Assembly (NCBI RefSeq): GCF_000367365.1
Contig: NZ_BARF01000060.1
Coordinates: forward strand, 39,623-103,622
Direction of reading: 5' to 3'
DNA: 64,000 nt
DNA from: Streptomyces prunicolor NBRC 13075
Lineage (GTDB): Bacteria > Actinomycetota > Actinomycetes > Streptomycetales > Streptomycetaceae
The notes beneath the pieces are model-generated. The model was not told the origin of the DNA. It ran no database searches and worked only from the letters and a program-made list of their open reading frames with translations. Positions 50,703 to 58,933 of the stretch are shown one piece after another. The position numbers and the translations under genes are program-made. Within the stretch, counting starts at the first letter, position 1. Every line of letters begins with the position of its first letter.

Positions 50703-52149
50703 CTCGGTCAGCGGTCAGGGAGCGCTTGAGGATCTTGCCCATGTCGTTGCGGGGGAGCGCGGAGAGGTGGTGGACGACGCGGGGGCGCTTGTGCGGGGCG
50801 AGGCGGCGAGCCACATGATCGGCCAACTCGACCAGCTCCGGAGGGGATTGAGGATCCGTCGGCACGATCCAGGCCACCACCCGCTCGCCCAGGTCGGGGT
50901 CCGGTTCACCGGTGACGGCGGCCTCGCGGACCCCGGGGTGTTCCAGGAGCGCGTTCTCGATCTCACCCGCGCCGATCTTGTAACCCCCGCTCTTGATCAG
51001 GTCGGTGGCCTTGCGGCCGACGATCCTGACGTAGCCGTCGGGGTCGCGCACGGCCATGTCGCCGGTGCGGAACCAGCCGTCGGCGGTGAAGGCGGCGGCC
51101 GTGGCGTCGGGCCGGTTGAGGTACTCGGTGAAGAGGTTCGGGCCGCGCACCTGGATCTCGCCCACGCTCTCGCCGTCGTACCCGGACAGCGGCGTGCCGT
51201 CCTCCTCGACAAGCCGCAACTCCACGCCGGGCAACGGGACTCCCACCGTCCCGGCGCGCGGCTCACCGTCCGCCCGCACGCTGGTGTTCATGAGGGTCTC
51301 CGTCATGCCGTAGCGCTCGATGACCCGGCGTCCGGTCGCGGACGTGATCCGCTCGTGGTCGTGGACCGGCAGCGCGGCCGAGCCGGAGACCAACAGGCGT
51401 GCCCGGCCGAGGGACTTGGCGAGCCCGGGGTCGTCGGGGAGGGTCTCCGCGATGCGGTGGTACATCGTCGGCACGCCGAACATCATGGTCGCGCCGTCGT
51501 TCAACTCCCGTGCCACGCCCTCCGTACTGAACCGGCCCAGGTGCCGCACCGACCCGCCGCGCCGCAACGGGCCCAGGATGCCCAGCACCAGCCCGTGCAC
51601 ATGGAACAACGGCAGCCCGTGCACGAGCACGTCGTCACCGGTCCACTGCCAGGCGTCGGCGAGCGCGTCCAACGTCGCGGCGATCGCCCGGCGCGGGATG
51701 ACGGCACCCTTCGGCGGGCCGGTGGTGCCCGAGGTGTAGACGACGAGGGCGGGATCCTCGTCACCGGGGGAGACGTCCGGACCGTCGCCCCCGACACCCC
51801 GCACCTCGACATCGACGCGCTCCAAGTGCCGTAGAGGAGACGGAAGTTCGTCACCTGGAGCCGCCAGCACCAGCGTCGGGGCGCTGTCCGCCAGGATGTG
51901 GCCGAGTTCCTTCTCGCCCGACTTCGGGTTGAGCGGGACGGCCGCGACTCCCGCCCGCAGCACGGCGACCACGGCGACGGCCGTCTCCAGCGAGGGGGTG
52001 GCCCAGACGGCGACCCGGCCGGTGCCCGCGCACCGGGCCGCGAGGGCGTCCGCCGCCGCGCCCAGCTCCGCGTAGGTCAGGGGCCGGTCGCCGAACCGGA
52101 GGGCGGGCTGCTCGCCCGGGTTGGTCAGGGCCGGGAAGAGGGTGGACAC
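50695..52149 (-). CDS. matB: malonyl-CoA synthetase (AMP-forming)
   Basis: A protein of 484 residues. VVYTSGTTGPPKGAVIPRRA is the P-loop-like motif, GLPLFHVHGLVLGILGPLRR and ERYGMTETLMNTSVRADGEP are typical of MatB, followed by GWFRTGDMA and the catalytic Lys in NDMGKILKRSL. It closely recalls the S. coelicolor MatB studied structurally, which makes malonyl- and methylmalonyl-CoA. A substrate Arg (ERYGM context) is consistent. Confidence 0.9.
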   Translation of the reverse strand: MSTLFPALTNPGEQPALRFGDRPLTYAELGAAADALAARCAGTGRVAVWATPSLETAVAVVAVLRAGVAAVPLNPKSGEKELGHILADSAPTLVLAAPGDELPSPLRHLERVDVEVRGVGGDGPDVSPGDEDPALVVYTSGTTGPPKGAVIPRRAIAATLDALADAWQWTGDDVLVHGLPLFHVHGLVLGILGPLRRGGSVRHLGRFSTEGVARELNDGATMMFGVPTMYHRIAETLPDDPGLAKSLGRARLLVSGSAALPVHDHERITSATGRRVIERYGMTETLMNTSVRADGEPRAGTVGVPLPGVELRLVEEDGTPLSGYDGESVGEIQVRGPNLFTEYLNRPDATAAAFTADGWFRTGDMAVRDPDGYVRIVGRKATDLIKSGGYKIGAGEIENALLEHPGVREAAVTGEPDPDLGERVVAWIVPTDPQSPPELVELADHVARRLAPHKRPRVVHHLSALPRNDMGKILKRSLTADRDA

Positions 52150-52209
52150 GCGGCGGGCTCCTTGGTTGTCGGGGACACAGGTCCCCAGGCAGCGGGGACA
52201 CCCCCGTTC

Positions 52210-53268
52210 CTACACCACGTCCGCCACCACACAGCTGATGTTGTCCGGACCCCCGGCCTCGTTCGCCGCGTCGACCAGGGACCGTACCGCCTCCTCCGGG
52301 TCCGGGCCCGCGGTGAGGAGTTCGCGGATCCGGTACTCCGGGACGACCGCGGTCAGGCCGTCCGAGCACAGGAGATAGCGGTCGCCGCGACGGGAGTCGT
52401 GGAGTTTCAGGTCGGGGGCGCCGGTCGCCAACGCCTTTAGCAGCATGGTGCGTTGGGGGTGCGAGCCGGCCTCCTCCGGGGTCAGCCGGCCCTCGTCGAT
52501 CAGCGACTGGACGACCGAGTGGTCGTGCGTGATCCGGAACAGCCCGCCGTCGCGCAGCAGATATGCGCGCGAGTCCCCTATATGCACGAGTGCCAGCTTC
52601 GAGCCCGTCCACAGCAGCGCGGTCAGGGTCGTGCCGTTGTCGTCGGGATCGGCCACGTCACGGACGGCGTCGGTGGCGCCCCGTACCGCCTCCTCCAGGA
52701 GGTTGAGCACGTTGCCCGCCGGTACCTCCTCGGTGTCCAGGAAGCGCAGCGCCTCCACCGCCGCGCCGCTCGCGGGCGCGCCCGCCGGGCCGAACCCGTC
52801 GGCGACCGCGAGCAGCCGCGTACCCGCGTACGCGGTGTCCTGGTTGGAGGGGCGGACCAGACCGCGGTCCGAGTGGGCGGAGTAACGCAGTTCCAGCATG
52901 GTGGTGTCCTTTCCCGGTACGGCCGGTCCGGCCGCGAGATGGTCGACGAGGAACCCGGCGAGATCCCGCCGCACCGCCGTCTCCGCCTCGACCCGCGCCC
53001 AGAAGACACGGATCTCGCGGGCGGCGGCGGCCGGTTCGAGCGCGCACACCTGACGGATCCCGGCCAGCGGCATACCCAGCCGCCGCAGCCACGCGACCAG
53101 CCGCGCCCGCTCCAGCTGTGCCACCGCGTAGTACCGGTATCCGCTGTCGGGGTCCACGCGCGCCGGCCGCAGCAACTCCAGCTCGTCGTACAGCCGCAGC
53201 GCCTTCGGCGACAGCCTGCACGCCCGCGAGAAGGCCCCGATCGTCAGCATGTCGCCCGTACCGCTCAT
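52210..53268 (-). CDS. MerR-type regulator fused to a PP2C phosphatase
   Basis: A protein of 352 residues. Residues 1-110: MLTIGAFSRACRLSPKALRL, YDELELLRPARVD and YRYYAVAQLERARLVAWLRR form a MerR DNA-binding domain. Residues about 125-352: SDRGLVRPSNQDTAY, LLAVADGFGPAG, LVHIGDSRAYLL, DGLTAVVPEYRIRE and GGPDNISCVVADV are the PP2C motifs. Metal-binding Asp residues are present, although the usual DGMGG is DGFGPA. ATG at 53268 chosen. The fusion could link dephosphorylation of a Ser/Thr-kinase substrate to promoter control. Confidence 0.9.
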   Translation of the reverse strand: MSGTGDMLTIGAFSRACRLSPKALRLYDELELLRPARVDPDSGYRYYAVAQLERARLVAWLRRLGMPLAGIRQVCALEPAAAAREIRVFWARVEAETAVRRDLAGFLVDHLAAGPAVPGKDTTMLELRYSAHSDRGLVRPSNQDTAYAGTRLLAVADGFGPAGAPASGAAVEALRFLDTEEVPAGNVLNLLEEAVRGATDAVRDVADPDDNGTTLTALLWTGSKLALVHIGDSRAYLLRDGGLFRITHDHSVVQSLIDEGRLTPEEAGSHPQRTMLLKALATGAPDLKLHDSRRGDRYLLCSDGLTAVVPEYRIRELLTAGPDPEEAVRSLVDAANEAGGPDNISCVVADVV

Positions 53269-53405
53269 GCGCGCCTCTGTCTCTCCCGGTTCCGCCACCG
53301 ATGCTGGGGCTTCACCGAGGGGGAAGGTCAATCCGGTTGCCGCGGTTGCGGGGGCCATGGTTAACCTGCGGATCTGTCCACAGCCCGCACCCGGATGGAG
53401 ACCCC

Positions 53406-54284
53406 GTGCCCCGTATCGCGCTCGCCACCTACGACCCCGGACCCAAGCCCAGCAAGGACCGTGACCTTCCGGTGCTGGTGGAGGCCTTGCGGGCGGCCGG
53501 GGCCGAGGTCGTTGCCGTGCCGTGGGACGACGCCGGGACCGACTGGGGCGCCTACGATCTCGTGCTCATCCGTTCCACCTGGGACTACAGCTGGCGGCCG
53601 GTCGAGTTCGTGGCGTGGGCCGAGCGGACCGCGAAGGTGACGCGGCTGGCGAATCCGGTGCAGGTCGTGCGGTGGAACACCGACAAGCGGTACCTCGGCG
53701 ACCTCGCGGCGGCCGGCGTGCCCGTCGTGCCGACCCGGTATCTCGCCGCCGGTGATCCGGTCGACCTGCCCGACGACCACGAGTACGTCGTCAAGCCGAC
53801 CTCCGGCGCGGGCGCCCGCTTCGCCGCCCGCTACACACCCGACGAGCACGAGACTGCCGTACGACAGCTGGAGCGCATGCATGCGGAGGGGCTCACCGCG
53901 ATGGTGCAGCCGTATCTCACGCATGTGGACGTCAGTGGGGAGCGGGCGCTGCTGTTCTTCGGCGGGCGGTTCGTGCACGCCTCGCGGAAGGGGGCCGTGC
54001 TGGCGCGCGGGACGGCGTACGACGACGACAAGGTGTCCCACCCGGACCTGGAGCCGTGGACCGCGACCGAGGCCGAACTCTCCGTCGCCGAGCGGGCGTT
54101 GGCCGCCGTACCGGACGCACCGGAGCTGCTGTACGCGCGCGTGGACCTCGTCGACGGGCCGGACGGGGAGCCGTGTGTGATGGAGCTGGAACTCGTCGAG
54201 CCGAACCTCTTTCTCGATCTGCATCCGGAGTCGTCGTTGACCGCGGTGGTGGAGGCGGTGCTCGCGGCTGCCGCTAGTCGCTGA
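53406..54284 (+). CDS. ATP-grasp (RimK/glutathione-synthetase-like) ligase
   Basis: A protein of 292 residues, GTG start. RIALATYDPGPKPSKDRDLP, LVLIRSTWDYSWRPVEFVAW, NPVQVVRWNTDKRYLGDLAA, EYVVKPTSGAGARFAARYTP and VMELELVEPNLFLDLHPESS match the single-chain ATP-grasp family found in actinomycetes. It should join a carboxylate to an amine using ATP. Substrate unknown. Ends convergent with the next gene (11-base overlap). Confidence 0.85.
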   Translation: MPRIALATYDPGPKPSKDRDLPVLVEALRAAGAEVVAVPWDDAGTDWGAYDLVLIRSTWDYSWRPVEFVAWAERTAKVTRLANPVQVVRWNTDKRYLGDLAAAGVPVVPTRYLAAGDPVDLPDDHEYVVKPTSGAGARFAARYTPDEHETAVRQLERMHAEGLTAMVQPYLTHVDVSGERALLFFGGRFVHASRKGAVLARGTAYDDDKVSHPDLEPWTATEAELSVAERALAAVPDAPELLYARVDLVDGPDGEPCVMELELVEPNLFLDLHPESSLTAVVEAVLAAAASR

Positions 54285-54873
54285 GCGCTGTTCTCTGGAG
54301 CAGGCCCCAGGTGAACTCGGCCGCGCACCTGTGGCGTACGCCCTGCGCGTCCGGGGCGGTGAAGGCCAGGCCCCAGCGGGTGGGGGCCGTGCCCTCCAGG
54401 GGGCGGGCGGGGGCGAAGGCGCGGGCCGCCTCGTCGACCGTGCAGGACCAGGGGGTCAGGTCGTCCAGGGTGTGGAGGGCGGGGCCTTCCGTGCCCGGGG
54501 CGCGGACCAGCCATTCGTTCCACACGGCGCCGTTCGGAGCGGTGAGCACCTCGAAGCGGAGGTCGGGCCAGAGGGGGACCGGCCACTGCCAGGCCTCGCA
54601 GTCCAGGTCGCCGATCCGGCGTTTCGCGGACGACTCCGGGGTGCCGAGGATCGAGCGGTAGCGGGACGCGGCGGCCCGGCCTCTCGGGGAGTGCAGCATC
54701 GCCTGCCAACGCTTGTTGGCCTCGCGCATGTCGGCGATCGAGACGCCCAGCTCATGACGGGCGTTCTCGACCAGGTCCGGGTTGTGGTCTGCCATGCGGC
54801 GCAGCAGGACCAGCTGGAAGTCGAGGGGACTGAAGGGGCGGGCGGGGCGGTTCGCTTCGGGCATGCGATCCAT
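54274..54873 (-). CDS. conserved hypothetical protein
   Basis: A protein of 199 residues. Features: FSPLDFQLVLLRRMADHNPD, VSIADMREANKRWQAMLHSP and WPVPLWPDLRFEVLTAPNGA. Soluble, mixed alpha/beta, no known motif. Starts at 54873 or 54864. Its first 120 bases overlap the low-complexity end of the FkbM gene in another frame, which suggests that the FkbM stop has been lost and read-through added. Confidence 0.65.
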   Translation of the reverse strand: MDRMPEANRPARPFSPLDFQLVLLRRMADHNPDLVENARHELGVSIADMREANKRWQAMLHSPRGRAAASRYRSILGTPESSAKRRIGDLDCEAWQWPVPLWPDLRFEVLTAPNGAVWNEWLVRAPGTEGPALHTLDDLTPWSCTVDEAARAFAPARPLEGTAPTRWGLAFTAPDAQGVRHRCAAEFTWGLLQRTALSD

Positions 54874-55771
54874 CGTCGCGCACGGCACTGACATCGGGCC
54901 TGATAGCGGGGCTGACACCGGGGGTGCGGCCTTCGGGGAGGAACAGGACCGAGTTGACGTAGCGGGGGCCGCGCGCGAAGGGCAGGACGCGGCGCAGCAG
55001 GCCCTGGGAGACGGCGTACGAGGTCCGGGCCTGATGCTCCTCCAGGGGAAAGGCCGCCAGCCTGACCCAGTCCCTGTTCCTGTTCCTGTTCCTGTTCCTG
55101 TTCCTGTCCGGGAGGACCCAGCCCTCGTAGCCGAGCAGCGACAGGTACTTCACCACCGGGGCGATCGGCTGAATACGGGATTCGAGTTCGACGAAGAGCG
55201 CGGGGTGGTCGCGGGTGATGAGGCCGGTCGCGCCGTGCAGGACGGCCAGTTCGCTGCCGTCGACGTCGATCTTGATGAAGCCGACGTCACGGAGGTTCAG
55301 CCCGTCGAGCGTGACGCACTGGACGTGCACGGCGCGGGCGTGGATGTCCCGGCGGACCAGCGAGGACACCCCTCGGTCGCCCTCGTCGTCCGGCGGCAGC
55401 CACAGGCGGGCGGTGCCGGGGCGGTCGGAGGCGGCGGCCGGGATCACCCGGGCGTGCGCGGGGGCGGCAGCGGCGAGCAGCCGGGCCAGGTGCGGGACCG
55501 GTTCTACGGTCACCACCTCGCGCGCGTGTCTCCAGAGGCGGTGCGTCCAGGGGCCGTACCAGCCGCCGACGTCGACCGCCGTGCCGCAGTCGGGCGGCAA
55601 CAGGTCGGTCAGGCGGGCCAGTTCGGGTTCGAAGCGGGGGTAGACGGCGCGGGCGGTGGCGGCGACCAGGCGGGTGGGGAGGAGGGGCGCGAGGCGGGCG
55701 GTGAGGGTACGGGGAGTGGGAGGAGCGGGGTCCATGGGGCGTTGGGGATGCCCGGGGTCTGGGGGAGTCAT
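54752..55771 (-). CDS. FkbM-family methyltransferase
   Basis: A protein of 339 residues. TAVDVGGWYGPWTHRLWRHA (SAM motif I), VVTVEPVPHLARLLAAA, DVGFIKIDVDGSELAVLHGA and DHPALFVELESRI are FkbM signatures. A run of five Arg-Asn pairs at about residue 225 is encoded by a six-base repeat. The last 45 residues are Pro/Arg-rich and may be read-through. FkbM enzymes O-methylate sugars or natural products; here, among envelope genes, a glycan methyl transfer is plausible. Confidence 0.85.
   Translation of the reverse strand: MTPPDPGHPQRPMDPAPPTPRTLTARLAPLLPTRLVAATARAVYPRFEPELARLTDLLPPDCGTAVDVGGWYGPWTHRLWRHAREVVTVEPVPHLARLLAAAAPAHARVIPAAASDRPGTARLWLPPDDEGDRGVSSLVRRDIHARAVHVQCVTLDGLNLRDVGFIKIDVDGSELAVLHGATGLITRDHPALFVELESRIQPIAPVVKYLSLLGYEGWVLPDRNRNRNRNRNRDWVRLAAFPLEEHQARTSYAVSQGLLRRVLPFARGPRYVNSVLFLPEGRTPGVSPAIRPDVSAVRDDGSHARSEPPRPPLQSPRLPAGPAAPHGRPQPGPGRERPS
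55073..55108. repeat. hexanucleotide tandem repeat (CCTGTT)6
   Basis: Six units (the last CCTGTC) inside the FkbM coding region, encoding alternating Asn and Arg. Unit gain or loss changes two residues without a frameshift, so length may vary between strains. Confidence 0.85.
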
Positions 55772-55977
55772 GGCGCCATCCGTTTGAGGAGTTCCAAGTG
55801 CTCGGCGTCGTCGGTCACTTGCTCTCCGGACGAGGGCAGCAGCTGCGGGATGCCGTCGACGATGGGGTAACGGCGGCGCAGGCGCGGGTTGTACAGGGCG
55901 TCCGTGGGGAGCAGGTGCAGCGGGCCCTTGTCGAGCGGGCAGGCCAGGATCTTCAGCAGGGGGTCGTCCGGGTTCAT
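55768..55977 (-). CDS. Trm112-family protein
   Basis: A protein of 69 residues. LLKILACPLDKGPLHLLPTD and YPIVDGIPQLLP are the Trm112/YcaR signature; only one Cys of the usual zinc set remains. Trm112-like proteins stabilise partner methyltransferases, and FkbM and other methyltransferases are adjacent. ATGA overlaps on both sides. Confidence 0.88.
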   Translation of the reverse strand: MNPDDPLLKILACPLDKGPLHLLPTDALYNPRLRRRYPIVDGIPQLLPSSGEQVTDDAEHLELLKRMAP

Positions 55978-56891
55978 GGGGGAGTCAACTCCTTGGCCTC
56001 GACCGGGGGTTGAGGCGCGTTGTCGTGCTTCGGCATGGTCAGCAGGACGGTGACGGCCAGGGCCGTGCCGCCGATGCGCAGGGCCAGGCGCAGCGGATCG
56101 TGCGGCAGGGCCTCGCCGAACGCGAGCGTGCCGAGCACCGCCGTGAACAGACTCGTCACCGTCGTGCAGACCGGCACGATCAGCGAGGCCCGGCAACGCT
56201 GCAGCGCCGCCTGCGACATGACCAGGCCGAACGCCCCGGTGAAGAGGAGGAGATACGGGTACGGGGACTTGAGCAGCCCAACCACCGCCCCTCCCAGGTC
56301 ACTTGTCGTCAGATAGCTCGACACGCCCTTGATGGCGAGCGAGCTGACCCCGTACAACAGGCCCACCGCCACGCCGTATTCGACGCCCGTGGTGGGCCGT
56401 CGGTGCCGGTGGCCCGCGCCGCGTTCGGTGGAGCGGTACAGCCAGACGCCGGCGGCCAGCGAGGGCACGCAGACCAGCAGGATCAGCGGGTAGGGCGCGT
56501 TGCGGCTGACGTGGTCCGAGCCTTCTTTGAGGGACAGTACGACCATCAGCAGGGCGAGCAGGATCGCCCCGAGCGCGTACCGTTCGCGACCGCTGGTCTC
56601 CTCGCCGAGCATGCGTGCCGACAGCAGCACGAGCAGCACCAGGCCGGACACGAAGATGCCCTGCGCGGCGGCGATCGGCAGCGTCCGGTACACGGCGAGC
56701 TGCGCACCGAACCCGGACGCGAGCGCGAGAGACCCGCCGATCCACAACGGGCTGCCCAGCACCAGCCGCAGCAGCCTTGCCGGTTGACGGACCGTCACCT
56801 CGGGCAGGGCCGCGAGCGCGCGTTTCTCCAGGACGAAACCGGTGCTGTAGAGCACGTTCGCCAACAGGGCCGCAGCCACCCCCCACCACAC
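55974..56891 (-). CDS. DMT-superfamily (EamA-like) transporter
   Basis: A protein of 305 residues with about nine or ten membrane helices, e.g. VAAALLANVLYSTGFVLEKR at the start, GIFVSGLVLLVLLSARMLGE, and IVPVCTTVTSLFTAVLGTLA in the second half. It resembles the Mg/lipid-type DMT transporters of actinomycetes. In this envelope operon it may move a lipid-linked sugar or other precursor. Stop and start overlaps couple it to the Trm112 gene. Confidence 0.82.
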   Translation of the reverse strand: MWWGVAAALLANVLYSTGFVLEKRALAALPEVTVRQPARLLRLVLGSPLWIGGSLALASGFGAQLAVYRTLPIAAAQGIFVSGLVLLVLLSARMLGEETSGRERYALGAILLALLMVVLSLKEGSDHVSRNAPYPLILLVCVPSLAAGVWLYRSTERGAGHRHRRPTTGVEYGVAVGLLYGVSSLAIKGVSSYLTTSDLGGAVVGLLKSPYPYLLLFTGAFGLVMSQAALQRCRASLIVPVCTTVTSLFTAVLGTLAFGEALPHDPLRLALRIGGTALAVTVLLTMPKHDNAPQPPVEAKELTPP

Positions 56892-56902
56892 GGCCGCGCC
56901 CC

Positions 56903-57643
56903 CTACGTCTTCCGCGCGTGCAGCAGCAGGATCGACGCCAACTGCGGTCTGACGCAGGCCAGTCGGTCGAGGGGGCGGAACGGTCGCGGTACGCCGTGGA
57001 AGGGTGCGCCCTTGAGTCCTACGACCTCGAAGCCGGCCGCCGTCACGAACTCCCGTAGCGCACGCGGGGTGTAGAGCCGCAGGTGTCCTACGACCTCCTT
57101 GCCCGGGCGGCCGTGGATCGCGCGCAGGCTCACCTCCGAGAACACGGGCTGGACTCCGGCGAGCAGCAGGGCGCGGTTGTACCAGGCGGCCAAGTTCGGT
57201 GTGGACAGCATGAGATGGCCTCCCGGGCGCAGGACGCGGTGGATCTCGGCGAGGGCGGTGTCCGGGTCGACGAGGTGCTCGATCACCTCGCTGAACAGGA
57301 CGGCGTCGGCGGCGGCCGAGTGGAGTGGTAACGCGGTGAGTTCGCCTCGGACGGTGTACGGGAGGTGGGTGCGGGCTCGGGTGAGGGCGTCCTGGGACCA
57401 GTCGACGCCGATGACTCGGTGGCCGGTGAGGAGGGGGGCTGCGGTGGCGGCCGCGGTGCCGTCGCCGCAGCCGATGTCGAGGACGGTGCGGGGCTGTTCG
57501 GTGGGCGGGCCCAGGGCGGTGGCGAGGATGCGGGCCTGGCGGAGCGTGCGGGAGGGGCCGGAGGCGACGGGGACGGTGGGGTTCTCGTAGAAGTCGCGGA
57601 GGTCGTCGTGTGTAGTGGGGTGGCGCGGGGTCGTGGTCGTCAT
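56903..57643 (-). CDS. SAM-dependent methyltransferase
   Basis: A protein of 246 residues. TVLDIGCGDGTAAATAAPLL (motif I), VIGVDWSQDALTRARTHLP, LFSEVIEHLVDPDTALAEIH and RVLRPGGHLMLSTPNLAAWY identify a class I methyltransferase of UbiE/COQ5 type. ATG at 57643 overlaps the acyltransferase stop. Substrate unknown, probably lipid or glycan. Confidence 0.88.
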   Translation of the reverse strand: MTTTTPRHPTTHDDLRDFYENPTVPVASGPSRTLRQARILATALGPPTEQPRTVLDIGCGDGTAAATAAPLLTGHRVIGVDWSQDALTRARTHLPYTVRGELTALPLHSAAADAVLFSEVIEHLVDPDTALAEIHRVLRPGGHLMLSTPNLAAWYNRALLLAGVQPVFSEVSLRAIHGRPGKEVVGHLRLYTPRALREFVTAAGFEVVGLKGAPFHGVPRPFRPLDRLACVRPQLASILLLHARKT

Positions 57644-58933
57644 GCCGGGTGCTCCTCCGTCGTGTGCAGGTAGTGCTCGAAGAGGTCGCGGAGGTGGGCT
57701 CCGTCGCCGGGGCCGAGGAGGGTGCGGGACCAGCGGAGGGCCACGTGGAGTTTTCCTGCGGTGGACGCCGTCGTCACGGTGAGGCCTCGGGGCATGCGGG
57801 CGGGGGCGGAGAACCAGACCGCGTGCGCGCGGCCCGCCGGGGCGCCGAAGTCCAGGGTGTACGGGATGCGGCCGATGTTGCTGAGGAGGGTCGTCGAGGT
57901 CCAGGGGGCGGCTGCCTTGCGGAGGCCTCGGGTGAGGGTGGCTCGCCAGGCGACGGGGACGACCGGGGCGGTCAACAGGGTTGCTCCGTGGCCCAGTTGG
58001 GGGCGGGGGAGGGCTTTGAGGGCGCGGGTCCGGGTTGCCGTGCGGTGGAGCAGTTCGGCCATGGGGTGGGCGGGGGTGGTGGTCAACTCGCTTGGGGCGA
58101 AGGTGACTTCGACCAGTCGCGTGCCGTTGCCTATCGGCATGTCCGTGCCTCGGGGGCGGTCGTCCACGGGCATCGTGATGCGCATCGGGCGGGGGTGTGC
58201 GCCGTGTTCGCGGTTCCAGTGGGCGATCATCAGGGCGGTCGTGACCATGAGTTGGTCGTTCACCGTGTAGGGGGAGCCCTTGGGGCGGTGGGGGACGGGG
58301 AGTTCGGTGAGGAGGAGGCCGTTGCCGCCGGGGGTGGGGCGGGGTGCCGGGGGCTACTCGGGCGGGCGGGGTCCACACGGAGGGGGTGTCCGTGGGGGGT
58401 TCTGGCCTGTCCGGGGGGCGGGTTGGTGGGGCGGTCGGGGTGTTTTCCTTGCCGCCGTAGCGCTCCGCTGCGGTGGCGAGGACGCGGAGGCAGGCGGGGC
58501 CGTCGAGTGCGGTGTGGTTGACCGTGAGGATCAGGGCGGTTCCGTGGGGGAGTTCGATGGCTTCGAGGCGGATGGGTGGGGATGCGGTGAGGGGTGGGGT
58601 GTGGGTGAGGGAGCGGGTGCGGGCCTGTTTGAGGGCGTCTTTGGTGGGGGGTGGGAAGGTCACCACCTCCAGGTCCGGGGAGTTGGTCAGCTCCCATTCG
58701 TAGCGGCGGCGGTACCAGGGGCCGGGGGCCTCGCGCATGAGGATGCGGGGGTGGTGGTGGAGGGCCTCTGCGAAGGCGGTGCGGAGGCGTTCCGCGTTTA
58801 CGGGACCTGGGAGGTGGACCTCTATGTGGACGGTTTCCGGTTCGGCGGATTGGTGGCAGTGGCGGGCGATCTCGTCGACTGTGGGGAAGGGGATGCGGGT
58901 GTTGGTACGGGGAGGTTGGTCGAGTGTGGTCAT
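57640..58933 (-). pseudogene. condensation-domain-like acyltransferase, frameshifted
   Basis: The first frame (from ATG 58933) has PGPVNAERLRTAFAEALHHH and the motif LTVNHTALDGPACLRVLATA (HxxxDG). It ends in sense near WTPPARVAPG. The homologous continuation GGNGLLLTELPVPHRPKGSP, NDQLMVTTALMIAHWN and ALRWSRTLLGPGDG lies in another frame down to 57640. Removing one C from the C-rich run at about 58333-58342 restores one protein of about 430 residues. This is either a true mutation, slippage or a base-call error. PapA/condensation-type proteins esterify lipids or sugars. Confidence 0.7.
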
